NCBI GenBank assembly: GCA_036768475.1
Contig: DAIPMW010000001.1
Location: forward strand, 1 to 64,000
From: JAEUMD01 sp036768475
GTDB taxonomy: Bacteria; Pseudomonadota; Alphaproteobacteria; Rhizobiales; Hyphomicrobiaceae
Length of the DNA stretch: 64,000 nt
Direction of reading: 5' to 3'
Shown here: positions 42,456 through 51,506 of the stretch, one piece after another
Numbering within the stretch: the stretch's first letter is position 1
Layout of the letters: every line of letters starts with the position of its first letter
Made by a program: the position numbers and the translations under genes
Notes under the pieces: generated by a model
Told to the model about the DNA's origin: nothing
Databases searched by the model: none
The model's input: the letters and a program-made list of their open reading frames with translations, nothing else

Positions 42456-43646
42456 ATGGCATGGCCGGTGGGTGCACATGCGCTCGACAATCAAAAGAAT
42501 GGCTATGGCGGACCGTTGGCGAGCCTGAAGGTCCTCGAGTTGTGTCAGGTTGCGGCTGGTCCGTTCTGTGGAATGCTGTTCGCGGACTTGGGCGCCGATG
42601 TCATCAAGGTCGAGACGCCGGCCGGCGACAGCATGCGGGAATGGCCGCCCTTCAATAACGGCTACAGCGAGAATTTCGCCTCACTCAACCGTTCGAAGCG
42701 TTCTATCGCGCTGAACCTCAAGGCACCGGAAGATCGCGAGTTGCTGCTACAGTTGGTGCGCGATTGCGATATCCTTTTGGAGAACAACCGCCCCGGCGTC
42801 ATGGATCGGCTGGGTTTGGGTTACGAAGTGCTGAGGACGGCAAATTCCGCATTGATTGTTTGCTCGATTTCGGCGTACGGCCAGACTGGCCCGCGCGCCA
42901 ATGAGGGTGGATTCGACCTCACGATCCAGGGTGTCGCCGGTGTGATGTCCGTCACCGGCGAGAAGGGGCGCCCCCCGATCAAATGCGGCGTACCGATCTC
43001 CGATTTCACCGCTGGCCTCTATGCGGCTTTCTCGGCATTGGCGATGGTCACAGAAGCCAGGCGCACCGGCCGCGGCGCACATATCGATACGTCGATGCTG
43101 GGCGCAACTCTGGGTGTGAGCGCACTTCAGACCAGCCAATATTTCGGCACCGATGCCGACCCGGAGCCGCTGGGTTCGGCCCATCCCCGCAATGCGCCAT
43201 ATCAGGCGTTTGCGGCCAAAGACGGCTATTTCGTTATGGCGGCCGGTAATGACAAGCTATGGGCCAGCGTGTGCGAGATCGTCGGACGCAAAGATCTTCT
43301 CGAAGATGCAAGGTTCACGCGCCAGATCGACCGTGCCGCACATCAGGTTGCACTAAAGGACCTGCTCGAGGCCGAGTTCGCGCGAGAAGGCGTGTCGTTC
43401 TGGCTCGAGAAGCTCGCAAAGGCAGGTGTGCCGAGCGGCCCGATCAATACGATCTCCCAGGCATTGGCGGACGAGCAGGTCGTGCATTCCGGATGGGTGC
43501 AACCGCTCGCGTTGCCTGGCGGTGGCGTCACGCGCACGTTCGGATCTCCAATCGGCATTTCCGGACGCACAAAATTGTCGATCGGCCGCCCGCCGGCTCT
43601 CGACGAGCATGGCGCAGAAATACGCGCCGCACTGAAGCCGGCATAG
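42456..43646 (+). CDS. Family III CoA-transferase (CaiB/BaiF)
   Basis: 396 residues. Signature segments: LELCQVAAGPFCGMLFADLG, GADVIKVETPAGDSMR, FASLNRSKRSIALNLK, and the catalytic aspartate D211 in HIDTSMLGA. These enzymes move CoA between an acyl-CoA donor and a carboxylic acid. The N-terminal extension of about 25 residues is longer than usual. The ATG at 42456 has GGAGA upstream. It probably activates an imported carboxylate for the adjacent crotonase-fold protein; the substrate is unknown. Its last bases are followed by a short dispersed-repeat fragment. Confidence 0.92.
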   Translation: MAWPVGAHALDNQKNGYGGPLASLKVLELCQVAAGPFCGMLFADLGADVIKVETPAGDSMREWPPFNNGYSENFASLNRSKRSIALNLKAPEDRELLLQLVRDCDILLENNRPGVMDRLGLGYEVLRTANSALIVCSISAYGQTGPRANEGGFDLTIQGVAGVMSVTGEKGRPPIKCGVPISDFTAGLYAAFSALAMVTEARRTGRGAHIDTSMLGATLGVSALQTSQYFGTDADPEPLGSAHPRNAPYQAFAAKDGYFVMAAGNDKLWASVCEIVGRKDLLEDARFTRQIDRAAHQVALKDLLEAEFAREGVSFWLEKLAKAGVPSGPINTISQALADEQVVHSGWVQPLALPGGGVTRTFGSPIGISGRTKLSIGRPPALDEHGAEIRAALKPA

Positions 43647-43649
43647 CTT

Positions 43650-43666
43650 AGAGCCTGATCGACTCT
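43650..43666. repeat. Dispersed repeat, M2 edge fragment (copy 6)
   Basis: AGAGCCTGATCGACTCT carries the first 11 bases of M2 (AGAGCCTGATC) followed by a short inverted end (AGAG/CTCT). It lies exactly between the convergent CoA-transferase and MFS genes and supplies part of the MFS stop codon (43665-43667 read on the minus strand as TAG). Confidence 0.55.
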
Positions 43667-45311
43667 AATTGCCGGCGATCTTGGCCGGTTTGATCCGGTT
43701 CGCTGAAACGAAATGCATCACGCGAGGTGGAGCTTCGACTTGGTGCAGCGCGCGAATTTGATCCTGGATGACTTTGTCGGAGACAGCGATTCTTTCGTGG
43801 TGCCGCATATGCTGGACCCACGATGCCTCGAACCACGTTTCCACGAATGAACCCGGTGATTCCACGCTCTCCATCAGCGTCCAGTCATAGGCACTATGAC
43901 GCCGACGCGAGGCAGCGAGTTTCTGCATCAGCGAGAGAAACTCTGATTTGTCCTGTTCTGCAATCTTGTATGTAATCTGGATCATCACACGGCCGCGTCC
44001 ATGGTCCTCATCGTAAGCGCCCGACGCCGGCCAATGCATTGACGGGGTGAGATCCAAGGCGTCTCCCTGATTGAGCTTTATATGCCAGGTCAATGGAATG
44101 AATGCCGCAATTCCGAACGCGGCGATAAGCAGACTGGTCTCGATGCTTGTTATCGTCGCAACCTGCCCCCAGATGACGCTGCCCAGCGACATGGAACCGA
44201 AGAACACCATCAAATAGATGGAAAGCCCACGTGCCCGAACCCATTCCGGCAACGATACATGGGCAGAGACGTAAAGGCTCGACAACACGCCCGTCCAGCA
44301 CACACCAGCCAGCGCAACCGCGCCAATCGCCACGAACTGGCTGTGCGTGAATGCCAGAATGGCAAGCGAGACAGCCGTACCTGTGCAGCCTGCAGCAACG
44401 GAGCCATTCGGACCCAGATGTGCCTTTATGGTCGGCAGAACGAATGCCGCAAGCACGGCTCCAACACCGATCGATGCCAGCAGTATCCCGTATAGACGGG
44501 CATCACCGTTAAGCAGTTCGCGCGCGATCAGCGGCAGCAATGCCCACAATGCGCTTGCAAATACGAAAAATGCACCCGCACGCTTAAGCGTTGCTTTCAA
44601 CGGCTCGCTATTCAACCCATAACGCAGCCCGACAATCATTGCCGATGCGACCCGCTCGTGCGGCAGATGGCTCGGCATGGCAGGAGACGGCCGCCACCAG
44701 GCCAAAGCGGCGATGATGCCGACGAAGCTCAGCGCATTCAATGCGAACGGTGCAACCATACCGATTGAAACGATCAGGAAGCCGGCAAGCGCCGGCCCCG
44801 TTGCACGACTGACGTTGATCCCAACCGAATTAAGCGCGATCGCCGCGGGTAACTGCGGCCGCGGAACCAGGGAGGGAATGATGGCCTGCCAGGTCGGCGC
44901 CACGAATGCTGCACCCGTGCCAAGCAAGAAGGTGAACACAAGCAATACGGTTGGCGTGATGGCTCCGAAAGTCAGAAGAAACGCCAACAAGGCAGCCGTC
45001 ACGGCCATGAACAAGTTGACTGAAATTAGCAGTCGACGACGGTCGACGATATCGGCGATCGCTCCTGCCGGCAGTGCGAAAAGAACGACGGGTAATGTCG
45101 TTGCCGCCTGCACGGCGGCGACGATTATAGGCGTGGGATCCAACGTCGTCATGAGCCAACCGGCACCGACGTCATGCATCCACGTGCCCATGTTGGAAAG
45201 CACGGTCGCCCACCACAGAACGGCAAACGTCTGCTGTCCGAGCGGGGCCCAGGGCGAACCCTTATCAATGGGCGTGGATTTGCGTGTCGGAGACTGCGGC
45301 GAGGGGCTCAT
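43665..45311 (-). CDS. MFS transporter of the MFS_3/EntS type with C-terminal soluble domain
   Basis: 548 residues. About 12 membrane helices occupy residues 25-410, with MGTWMHDVGAGWLM near the N-terminus typical of PF05977-type exporters. A soluble C-terminal domain of about 110 residues (from about 435, MIQITYKIAEQDKSEFLSLM) resembles a dimeric alpha/beta-barrel (antibiotic-biosynthesis-monooxygenase-like) fold, as in long family members. It probably exports a small organic compound; direction and substrate are inferred from family only. It is convergent with the CoA-transferase and divergent from the TAXI-TRAP operon. Confidence 0.88.
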   Translation of the reverse strand: MSPSPQSPTRKSTPIDKGSPWAPLGQQTFAVLWWATVLSNMGTWMHDVGAGWLMTTLDPTPIIVAAVQAATTLPVVLFALPAGAIADIVDRRRLLISVNLFMAVTAALLAFLLTFGAITPTVLLVFTFLLGTGAAFVAPTWQAIIPSLVPRPQLPAAIALNSVGINVSRATGPALAGFLIVSIGMVAPFALNALSFVGIIAALAWWRPSPAMPSHLPHERVASAMIVGLRYGLNSEPLKATLKRAGAFFVFASALWALLPLIARELLNGDARLYGILLASIGVGAVLAAFVLPTIKAHLGPNGSVAAGCTGTAVSLAILAFTHSQFVAIGAVALAGVCWTGVLSSLYVSAHVSLPEWVRARGLSIYLMVFFGSMSLGSVIWGQVATITSIETSLLIAAFGIAAFIPLTWHIKLNQGDALDLTPSMHWPASGAYDEDHGRGRVMIQITYKIAEQDKSEFLSLMQKLAASRRRHSAYDWTLMESVESPGSFVETWFEASWVQHMRHHERIAVSDKVIQDQIRALHQVEAPPRVMHFVSANRIKPAKIAGN

Positions 45312-45657
45312 CTATGCGTCCAGACTCCACATGTGCCTGCTGCGATATCGATTCACTATGCCGGTAACGACGCCAGCACTGCCGTTCTGCACCCACCCGC
45401 AACGTCTGTGCAATGACTTCCAGAGCCGAAGAGCTGATCCGATAAATGCAAGACGAAGCGTGCCCATTCCTGTCGTCGCAGCCCGTGGCAAGGGTCCACT
45501 CGCAGTGAGATCGCAGCTAAAGCGGATTGCCCAACTTTCGCGTCAGGCAATGCACAAAGCGATATGCCCTGTCATTCACCCACGGCTCGCCAAGGGGTCA
45601 GACCAAAGACCAACTGGTATGCCACGGGCTTTACACCGCATACTTGTTAGTATATTA
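45312..45657. other. Divergent intergenic region, MFS / TAXI-TRAP operon
   Basis: About 345 bases with no convincing gene. AT content rises towards the TAXI gene (about 45640-45680), where the promoter is likely. I see no RNA structure. Confidence 0.4.
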
Positions 45658-45670
45658 TGAATGATATTCA
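45658..45670. promoter_or_regulatory. Palindromic operator candidate upstream of the TAXI-TRAP operon
   Basis: TGAAT-GAT-ATTCA is a perfect 5-bp inverted repeat with a 3-base centre, embedded in the AT-rich segment 25 nt before the likely start codon. The layout equals that of the 42405-42419 palindrome (3-base centre) but the sequence differs. The nearby IclR protein encoded at the operon end is a candidate ligand. Confidence 0.4.
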
Positions 45671-45695
45671 CAAATAACGAACGATGGAGGAGAGG

Positions 45696-46700
45696 GTGAA
45701 TTACCTACTGAGATCGACGCTGCTCGCAGCGGCCGTCGTGGCCACCAGCCTGCCAGCCACCGCCAAGGACTACGTGATGATGACGGCTTCGACGGGTGGC
45801 ACCTTTCACCCTGTCGGCGTTGCGATCGCGACGATGTCGAAGGTCAAACTGCAACCCAGCGAGGGCTTTTCGCTGACCGCCGTGAACTCTGCCGGCTCTG
45901 GCGCGAACCTGCAGGCGATGGCTTCGGGCAACGCCGAATTCTCGATTCTTCAGGGCTTGTTCGGAGCGTACGCCGCCGAAGGATCCGGCCCCTTCAAAGA
46001 GCCACTGACGAATGTCCGGTCCATCACGATGCTCTGGGAGAACGTCGAGCATTTCCTGATTGCAAACAAATACGTGAAGTCCGGCACGGTAATCGACATC
46101 CTCAATGCGAAAGGTGAGGCCGCGGGCTTTGGTGCGAAAAACTCCGGCACGCTCGGTTCCAACACAGAGCTGCTGACGAAGCTCGGCCTCAACCTGGAAG
46201 AGGATTTCAAACTCGTCTACGCGGGTTACGGCCCGACAGCCGACGCGCTCGCCAACGGCCAGATCGCCGTTGCCAGCATTCCCTCCGGCCCGCCGGCCGG
46301 CGCCGTGACGAAGCTTCTGGCGACCAACGGCGGGGACGTGACGCTGCTCTCCGTCACGGATGAGCAGCTTAAGAAAATGGATGGCGGGCGCGAGCTGTGG
46401 ACACGTTATGTCATCCCCGCCGGCACCTATCCCAACCAGGAAAAGGATTACCAGACCATAGCACAGCCCAACATCCTGGCTGTGAATGCCAGCGTGTCGG
46501 AAGACCACGTCTACAAGCTTACGAAAGCGATCTACGAGAACCTTCCATTCCTCAACGCGATCCATCCCGCGACGAAGGACATGGCATTGGAGAAGGCGAT
46601 CAAGGGTCTTCCCCTCCCGCTACATCCCGGTGCGCTGCGCTACTTCCGTGAACAGGGCGTAAAAATTCCCGATCGTCTCATCGCAAAGGGCGACAAGTGA
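45696..46700 (+). CDS. TAXI-family TRAP solute-binding protein
   Basis: 334 residues. Signal peptide (LLRSTLLAAAVVATSLPATA) is followed by the TAXI domain: MMTASTGGTFHPVGVAIATM, VNSAGSGANLQAMASGNAEF, and GAKNSGTLGSNTELLTKLG. TAXI proteins bind small acids such as glutamate or related anions for fused TRAP permeases. The GTG at 45696 is preferred because GGAGGAG lies just before it and the signal peptide then has a standard n-region; ATG at 45684 is the alternative. The fused permease gene follows 65 nt downstream. Confidence 0.92.
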   Translation: MNYLLRSTLLAAAVVATSLPATAKDYVMMTASTGGTFHPVGVAIATMSKVKLQPSEGFSLTAVNSAGSGANLQAMASGNAEFSILQGLFGAYAAEGSGPFKEPLTNVRSITMLWENVEHFLIANKYVKSGTVIDILNAKGEAAGFGAKNSGTLGSNTELLTKLGLNLEEDFKLVYAGYGPTADALANGQIAVASIPSGPPAGAVTKLLATNGGDVTLLSVTDEQLKKMDGGRELWTRYVIPAGTYPNQEKDYQTIAQPNILAVNASVSEDHVYKLTKAIYENLPFLNAIHPATKDMALEKAIKGLPLPLHPGALRYFREQGVKIPDRLIAKGDK

Positions 46701-46765
46701 TCGAGCAGAGCCGGATTGCTGAGCAGTCCGGCTCACCTCACGCCGGATGTGCGAAGGAGCGTAAT

Positions 46766-48937
46766 ATGACGATACAGCACCCAGAACATGCCGACGCGTT
46801 GGTTGAACCGAAAACGCACCACGAGAGCATTCGTGATGAGTTGTTCGATACCGATGCGCGCAGCCGCACATCGCTACAATTGCTTTTTACCGCGCTCGTC
46901 ATCGCATTCGGCGCATGGCACATCGTCACGAACCTTTACCTGCTTGAACCCGGCATATGGCAAAATGCCATCCATTTCGGCGGATTTGCATTTCTCGCGG
47001 CGATTATGGAGCCCGCAATAAAGCGCCACAGGAAAAGCCGCGTCCTCTTCTACCTTGATGTCGCCTATGGCCTCGTCGTGTTCTCCGCGACGATGTGGTT
47101 GGCCTGGGCGGAAGACGGAATTTACGTCCGCACGATGGAGAACATCGGTGGCGGCTGGAGCCTCACACCGCTGGACTGGATCGCCGGCTTCATAGTGATC
47201 ATCGGAGCGATCGAACTCACGCGGCGCCTGACTGGCTGGATCATTCCTGTGCTGGTGATCCTGTCCATTTCCTACATCCTGTTCCTAGGCGAAATACTGC
47301 CGGGTGTCTTTCGAGCCGCTGGTCTGCCTCTTGCCGATGTGATGTTCCGTTCGATCTATAACGACGAGGGCATGTTTGGCACGATCACCACGATCTCGTC
47401 CTCGAATATCACGCTCTTCATGCTGTTTGGTGGGTTCCTCGTCTATGGCGGCGCGTCCGATTTCGTGATCGAACTCTCAAAGGTCATTGCGACACGCTAC
47501 CGTGGCGGCGCCGCCTATGTCGCCGTCATCGCATCGGCCTTGACAGGAACGATCAGTGGCTCGGCAGTCGCCAATACCGCCTCGACCGGCATTATTACGA
47601 TCCCGCTCATGAAACGGAACGGCTTTCGACCGACGTTCGCAGCCGGTGTCGAGGCTGCGGCATCGACCGGCGGGCAGCTTGTTCCTCCGATCATGGGCGC
47701 AGGCGCTTTCGTCATGGCGAGCTATACGGGCATTCCCTATGGCACGATCGTAGCGGTCTCCATTCTTCCGGCCATACTCTATTTTGTATCGATCGCATTC
47801 GCTGTGCGGATCGAAGCCATACGCGCCAATCTGGAAATTCCCGAGGTCGCCGATGTCGATCGCGATAGACTGAAAGGCGGAGCCATAAACTTTCTCGTGC
47901 CGCTTGCCGTCATGATCGCCATGCTCGTCTTGGGTTGGACACCCAGTTACGCAGCCTGCGCCTCTATTGCGGTCTTGATCGTCGTAAGCTGGCTGACGCC
48001 AATCAAAATGAACTTCGAGCGAATCTCCCAGGCGACGATGTTTGGTATACGCACGAGCGTAATGACGGCGGTTCTGCTCACTACTATCGGCTTGGTGAAC
48101 AACGCCATTACGACGTCCGGAATTGGTGGCGCCTTCTCGTTGATGATTATTCAATGGTCTCAAGGGTCGCTGCTGATCACAATCGTGCTCATCGGCCTTG
48201 CATCCCTTGTGCTCGGAATGGGTCTGCCGGTGACCGCCGCTTACATCATCCTTGCCATACTACTTGCACCGGCACTCGGCGGGCTGCTCGCCGACAGTCA
48301 CGTCATCGACGCATTGACAAAGGGCATCTCGGATCCAGCGGCAATAGGCATCGTCGCTCTGGCCGATCCTACACTTGCACAAAGCGTCGCGACCGGACTG
48401 CCTCTGGATACCGCAACTGCATTCGTACATGGATTGCCGTTCGAAGTCGCAACGACACTGCGTTCAACACTCGTCGATCCCGCGACCATGACGATGACGC
48501 TGCTCATTGCCCATCTCATCATTTTTTGGCTGAGCCAGGACAGCAACGTAACACCGCCGGTATGCCTCGCGGCATTCACAGCGGCCGGCATCGCCGGATC
48601 ACCCCCATTCCAGACCGGCATGGCTTCATGGAAGCTCTCAAAGGGTCTCTATATCGTGCCGTTGCTGTTCGCCTACACGCCCCTGATTTCTGGCAACCAG
48701 TTGGAAGCGCTCCAGGTGGCATTCTTTGCGATTTTCGGCGTGTACGCTACCAACGCGCTGATCCAGAGGTATGCGGAAGGACCGCTGAAGTGGTGGGCCT
48801 ATCCCGCATTCATTGTCGGCGCATTTGCGTCTTACTGGCCCGGCAACATTCTACTCGACCTCGCAGGGGCAACGATCGTCGTCGCCACAGCATTTGCGAC
48901 ATCGCGGGTCGCCAGACCGCAGGTTTCAGTAGCATGA
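46766..48937 (+). CDS. TRAP transporter fused permease (4TM/12TM, DctQM-type)
   Basis: 723 residues. The N-terminal half holds the four DctQ-like helices and the rest the DctM-like channel with TGTISGSAVANTASTGIITI, GGQLVPPIMGAGAFVMAS and GMGLPVTAAYIILA. This fusion is the normal partner of TAXI binding proteins. The ATG at 46766 has AAGGAG 6 nt upstream; a GTG at 46697 would add 23 non-conserved residues. The stop overlaps the start of the IclR gene (ATGA). Confidence 0.94.
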   Translation: MTIQHPEHADALVEPKTHHESIRDELFDTDARSRTSLQLLFTALVIAFGAWHIVTNLYLLEPGIWQNAIHFGGFAFLAAIMEPAIKRHRKSRVLFYLDVAYGLVVFSATMWLAWAEDGIYVRTMENIGGGWSLTPLDWIAGFIVIIGAIELTRRLTGWIIPVLVILSISYILFLGEILPGVFRAAGLPLADVMFRSIYNDEGMFGTITTISSSNITLFMLFGGFLVYGGASDFVIELSKVIATRYRGGAAYVAVIASALTGTISGSAVANTASTGIITIPLMKRNGFRPTFAAGVEAAASTGGQLVPPIMGAGAFVMASYTGIPYGTIVAVSILPAILYFVSIAFAVRIEAIRANLEIPEVADVDRDRLKGGAINFLVPLAVMIAMLVLGWTPSYAACASIAVLIVVSWLTPIKMNFERISQATMFGIRTSVMTAVLLTTIGLVNNAITTSGIGGAFSLMIIQWSQGSLLITIVLIGLASLVLGMGLPVTAAYIILAILLAPALGGLLADSHVIDALTKGISDPAAIGIVALADPTLAQSVATGLPLDTATAFVHGLPFEVATTLRSTLVDPATMTMTLLIAHLIIFWLSQDSNVTPPVCLAAFTAAGIAGSPPFQTGMASWKLSKGLYIVPLLFAYTPLISGNQLEALQVAFFAIFGVYATNALIQRYAEGPLKWWAYPAFIVGAFASYWPGNILLDLAGATIVVATAFATSRVARPQVSVA

Positions 48938-49842
48938 AACGTGTTCATCAGGTTGGATCAGTTGTGTGCGCGAGTATGTCGGACGTGACTGTTAAAACTA
49001 AACTTCAGCCGGAAACGCCTCCCATGCCGGAGAAATCTGCCAGAACGCAAACGCTCCCTCGCCCGCAGCGCGACAAGACGCTTCGTAAGGGGCTCCACAT
49101 CCTGGAACTCTTGACGCTGAAAGGCGCATCGAATCTTCGCGATATAGCAACTCAGACCGGTCTCACCAAAGCAAACACCCACCAGCTTCTGCAGACGTTG
49201 ATAGAGGAAGGATACGTCCAGCAAGATGAGGTGACGAGCCAGTACGACGCCACACTGAAGCTGTGGGAAGTGGGTACGCAGCATTACGAGCGTCTCGATC
49301 TCGTCAGGCCTTGTATGACGGCAATGGAGCACCTCAACCAGAGCACGCGCGAAACGGTCAACCTCGCCATGCTGCAAGAACGGGAGGTTGTGTATTTGCA
49401 CAAGATCGACAGCCTTGAGCCCGTACGATCCTACACGCGCGTTGGCGCCAGCGCTCCTGCTTATTGCGTCGCCACCGGCAAGGTACTCATCGCATTCGAC
49501 CCGCGCGGCGAGTCCTTCTGGCGATCGATTTCATTGGAACCTTTTAGCGATACGACGATCGTCGATCCGGATGCCTTCGTCGCCGAGATGCAGGAAACCA
49601 AAAAGCGCGGATGGTCCATCAATCGCGGAGAATGGCGCGGCGCAGTCTGGGGTGTCGCCGCACCGATCGTCGGATGGAGCGGCCGCGTTCGGATGGCCAT
49701 TGGCGTCGCTGGCCCGAGTGACCGGTTGACACCAGAGCGAGTCGAGATTCTGGGACCGATGGTGGTGGCCGCGGCTGAAGAAGCGGCGGCAACGTTCGGC
49801 GGCACCCTGGTGAACGAAAGTGCGCGCCAAGCGATGGCGTAG
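48934..49842 (+). CDS. IclR-family transcriptional regulator (second of two related copies)
   Basis: 302 residues. After a 45-residue basic leader comes the winged helix (NLRDIATQTGLTKANTHQLL) and the IclR ligand domain (STRETVNLAMLQEREVVYLH, YCVATGKVLIAF, NRGEWRGAVWG). The ATG overlaps the TRAP permease stop by four bases, so regulator and transporter are cotranscribed; ATG at 48976 is an alternative start. Strong similarity to the regulator at 40813-41568 suggests the pair responds to related ligands and may share operators. It is followed by CoA-transferase genes on the same strand after 91 nt. Confidence 0.92.
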   Translation: MKRVHQVGSVVCASMSDVTVKTKLQPETPPMPEKSARTQTLPRPQRDKTLRKGLHILELLTLKGASNLRDIATQTGLTKANTHQLLQTLIEEGYVQQDEVTSQYDATLKLWEVGTQHYERLDLVRPCMTAMEHLNQSTRETVNLAMLQEREVVYLHKIDSLEPVRSYTRVGASAPAYCVATGKVLIAFDPRGESFWRSISLEPFSDTTIVDPDAFVAEMQETKKRGWSINRGEWRGAVWGVAAPIVGWSGRVRMAIGVAGPSDRLTPERVEILGPMVVAAAEEAAATFGGTLVNESARQAMA

Positions 49843-49933
49843 CCGAAATGCACGGACTTTGAAGAGCACCAAGCACGTTCACGCGTGGGTGCATACGCAA
49901 GCGTCCTGTCGAGCGGGACGTTGAGGAGAAGCT

Positions 49934-50764
49934 ATGTCACGAAAGTCGAAGCACACGAGCCTTGAAGAACTGGTTGAGAGAATTCCAGACGGGTCTTCGA
50001 TAGGCCTGGGTGGGAGTTTTCTGCATCGAGGTCCTTTCGCATTCTGCCGCGAGTTGATCCGGCAGGGCAAGAAGGACCTTGAGATCATCAAGGCGTCGCC
50101 CGGCTACGATCTGGACATACTTTGCCGCGCCGGGGCCGTGCGCCGGGTCCGCGCCGGTATCGTTGCACTAGAAGGAAATTTCGGGCTGGCCGGCGGTTAT
50201 CGCAAGGCGGTCGAAAGCGGCAAGGTCGAGCTTGAAGAGCATGCATGCATGACCCTTGTTGCTGGTCTGCGCGCCGCAGGCGCAGGCGTGCCGTTCCAGC
50301 CCGTTGGCGGTGTCCACGGCAGCCAGATCGCCGAGATCAACGGCTGGAAGAAGATCGTCGATCCTTACGGCACCAATCAGGAAACGTTCCTCATACCCGC
50401 CATCCGACCCGATTTCGTGGTGATCCACGCCAATGAAATCGACGCCGAGGGCAATGCCCGGGTTTTCGGTTCACCTCATTGGGATCGCGCCATGACGCGC
50501 GCTGCCCGGACGCTTTTTGTGACCGCCGAGAAACGCGTCGAGACAGCACGGTTCCGTGAGCGGCCCGAGCTGACACTCGTTCCAGGTTTCATGGTCGCTG
50601 GGTGCTGTGTTGTTCCGAACGGCGCGTGGCCTGGCTCGCTGGCGCCCGATTATGCCGTCGCCTACGACGAGGTGCAGGCCTACGTCGATGACGCCGAGCG
50701 GACCATCGAGCCCCATATGTCGCGCGCCCCGGAACTCAAGCTGAAGGAGTCCAACCATGGCTGA
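49934..50764 (+). CDS. CoA-transferase subunit A (GctA-like)
   Basis: 276 residues. Family I CoA-transferase alpha-type subunit. Segments SIGLGGSFLHRGPFAFCREL and LIRQGKKDLEIIKASPG match glutaconate CoA-transferase A, and GTNQETFLIPAIRPDFVVIH is typical of its central part. It should pair with the B subunit, whose gene overlaps by 8 nt. In this superfamily such pairs are CoA-transferases, though some (IpdAB) are acyl-CoA hydrolases. Acid substrate unknown. Confidence 0.88.
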   Translation: MSRKSKHTSLEELVERIPDGSSIGLGGSFLHRGPFAFCRELIRQGKKDLEIIKASPGYDLDILCRAGAVRRVRAGIVALEGNFGLAGGYRKAVESGKVELEEHACMTLVAGLRAAGAGVPFQPVGGVHGSQIAEINGWKKIVDPYGTNQETFLIPAIRPDFVVIHANEIDAEGNARVFGSPHWDRAMTRAARTLFVTAEKRVETARFRERPELTLVPGFMVAGCCVVPNGAWPGSLAPDYAVAYDEVQAYVDDAERTIEPHMSRAPELKLKESNHG

Positions 50765-51506
50765 ACGCTTCACGCCATTTTCCTATGTCGTCATCAACTT
50801 GGCGCGCGTTATCCGCCCGAACGAAGTTACGTTCTCCGGTGTGAACTCAACGTTACCGATGCTGGCATGCCTTCTCGCAAAACGCGCTTATGACTTCGAC
50901 TTCACGTGGCTGAACGTTGCAGGTGGCGTGGACGCAGAACTCGACGGACCGCCACCGCTTTCCAGTGGCGATCCTGAGCTCATGCATGGAAGCGCCGCTG
51001 TTTTTCCAAATGAAGAATTCTATGACCTGTGCACGAGAGGAGGCATGGATCTGTGCTTCTTGGGCGCTTCGCAGATCGACGCAACCGGAGCAACGAACAA
51101 TTCGGTCATCGGAGATTGGCATTCGCCCAAGGTCCGGCTGCCAGGCGGCGGTGGTTCCGCAGTCATGATGCCGACGTTGCGCCGGGCCGCCACATGGCGA
51201 ACCGAACACTCCACGCGGACACTCGTTGACAAGCTTTTCTTCCAAACGGCGAAAGGTAACCTTCAGACTGTCGTCACACCACTGTGCGTGTTCGACAAGC
51301 GCGAAGGCCGCCTTGCGGTGGAAAGCTACAATCCAGATGTGACATTGGATGAAATCCGCAGTGTCACCGGATTCAAGCTCGATGCCTCCCGCGCCCAACC
51401 TACGCCGTTGCCGACAGATGCCGAAATCGCCGCTTTGCGCAGCCTGGATCCGAATGGGCGCTTCGAGGCTGACGCGAACATCCAACTGCCGGAGTTTTCT
51501 GCATGA
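50757..51506 (+). CDS. CoA-transferase subunit B (GctB-like), catalytic Glu not evident
   Basis: 249 residues. MDLCFLGASQIDATGATNNS and VRLPGGGGSAVMMPTLRRA are typical of GctB-like subunits. In glutaconate CoA-transferases the catalytic glutamate sits in a YESG/YEGG-type motif. At the aligned place (residues 51-58) this protein has WLNVAGGV, with no glutamate; the nearest is E61. It may therefore use another residue or catalyse a different reaction. The alignment is by eye from memory of the family. AAGGAG precedes the ATG; the stop overlaps the acyl-CoA synthetase start. Confidence 0.85.
   Translation: MAERFTPFSYVVINLARVIRPNEVTFSGVNSTLPMLACLLAKRAYDFDFTWLNVAGGVDAELDGPPPLSSGDPELMHGSAAVFPNEEFYDLCTRGGMDLCFLGASQIDATGATNNSVIGDWHSPKVRLPGGGGSAVMMPTLRRAATWRTEHSTRTLVDKLFFQTAKGNLQTVVTPLCVFDKREGRLAVESYNPDVTLDEIRSVTGFKLDASRAQPTPLPTDAEIAALRSLDPNGRFEADANIQLPEFSA

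Noticed and set aside
47935..48933. 333-residue upstream extension of the second IclR regulator
   Set aside because: It overlaps the conserved TRAP permease in another frame and is Arg/His-rich; the regulator starts at the ATGA overlap.
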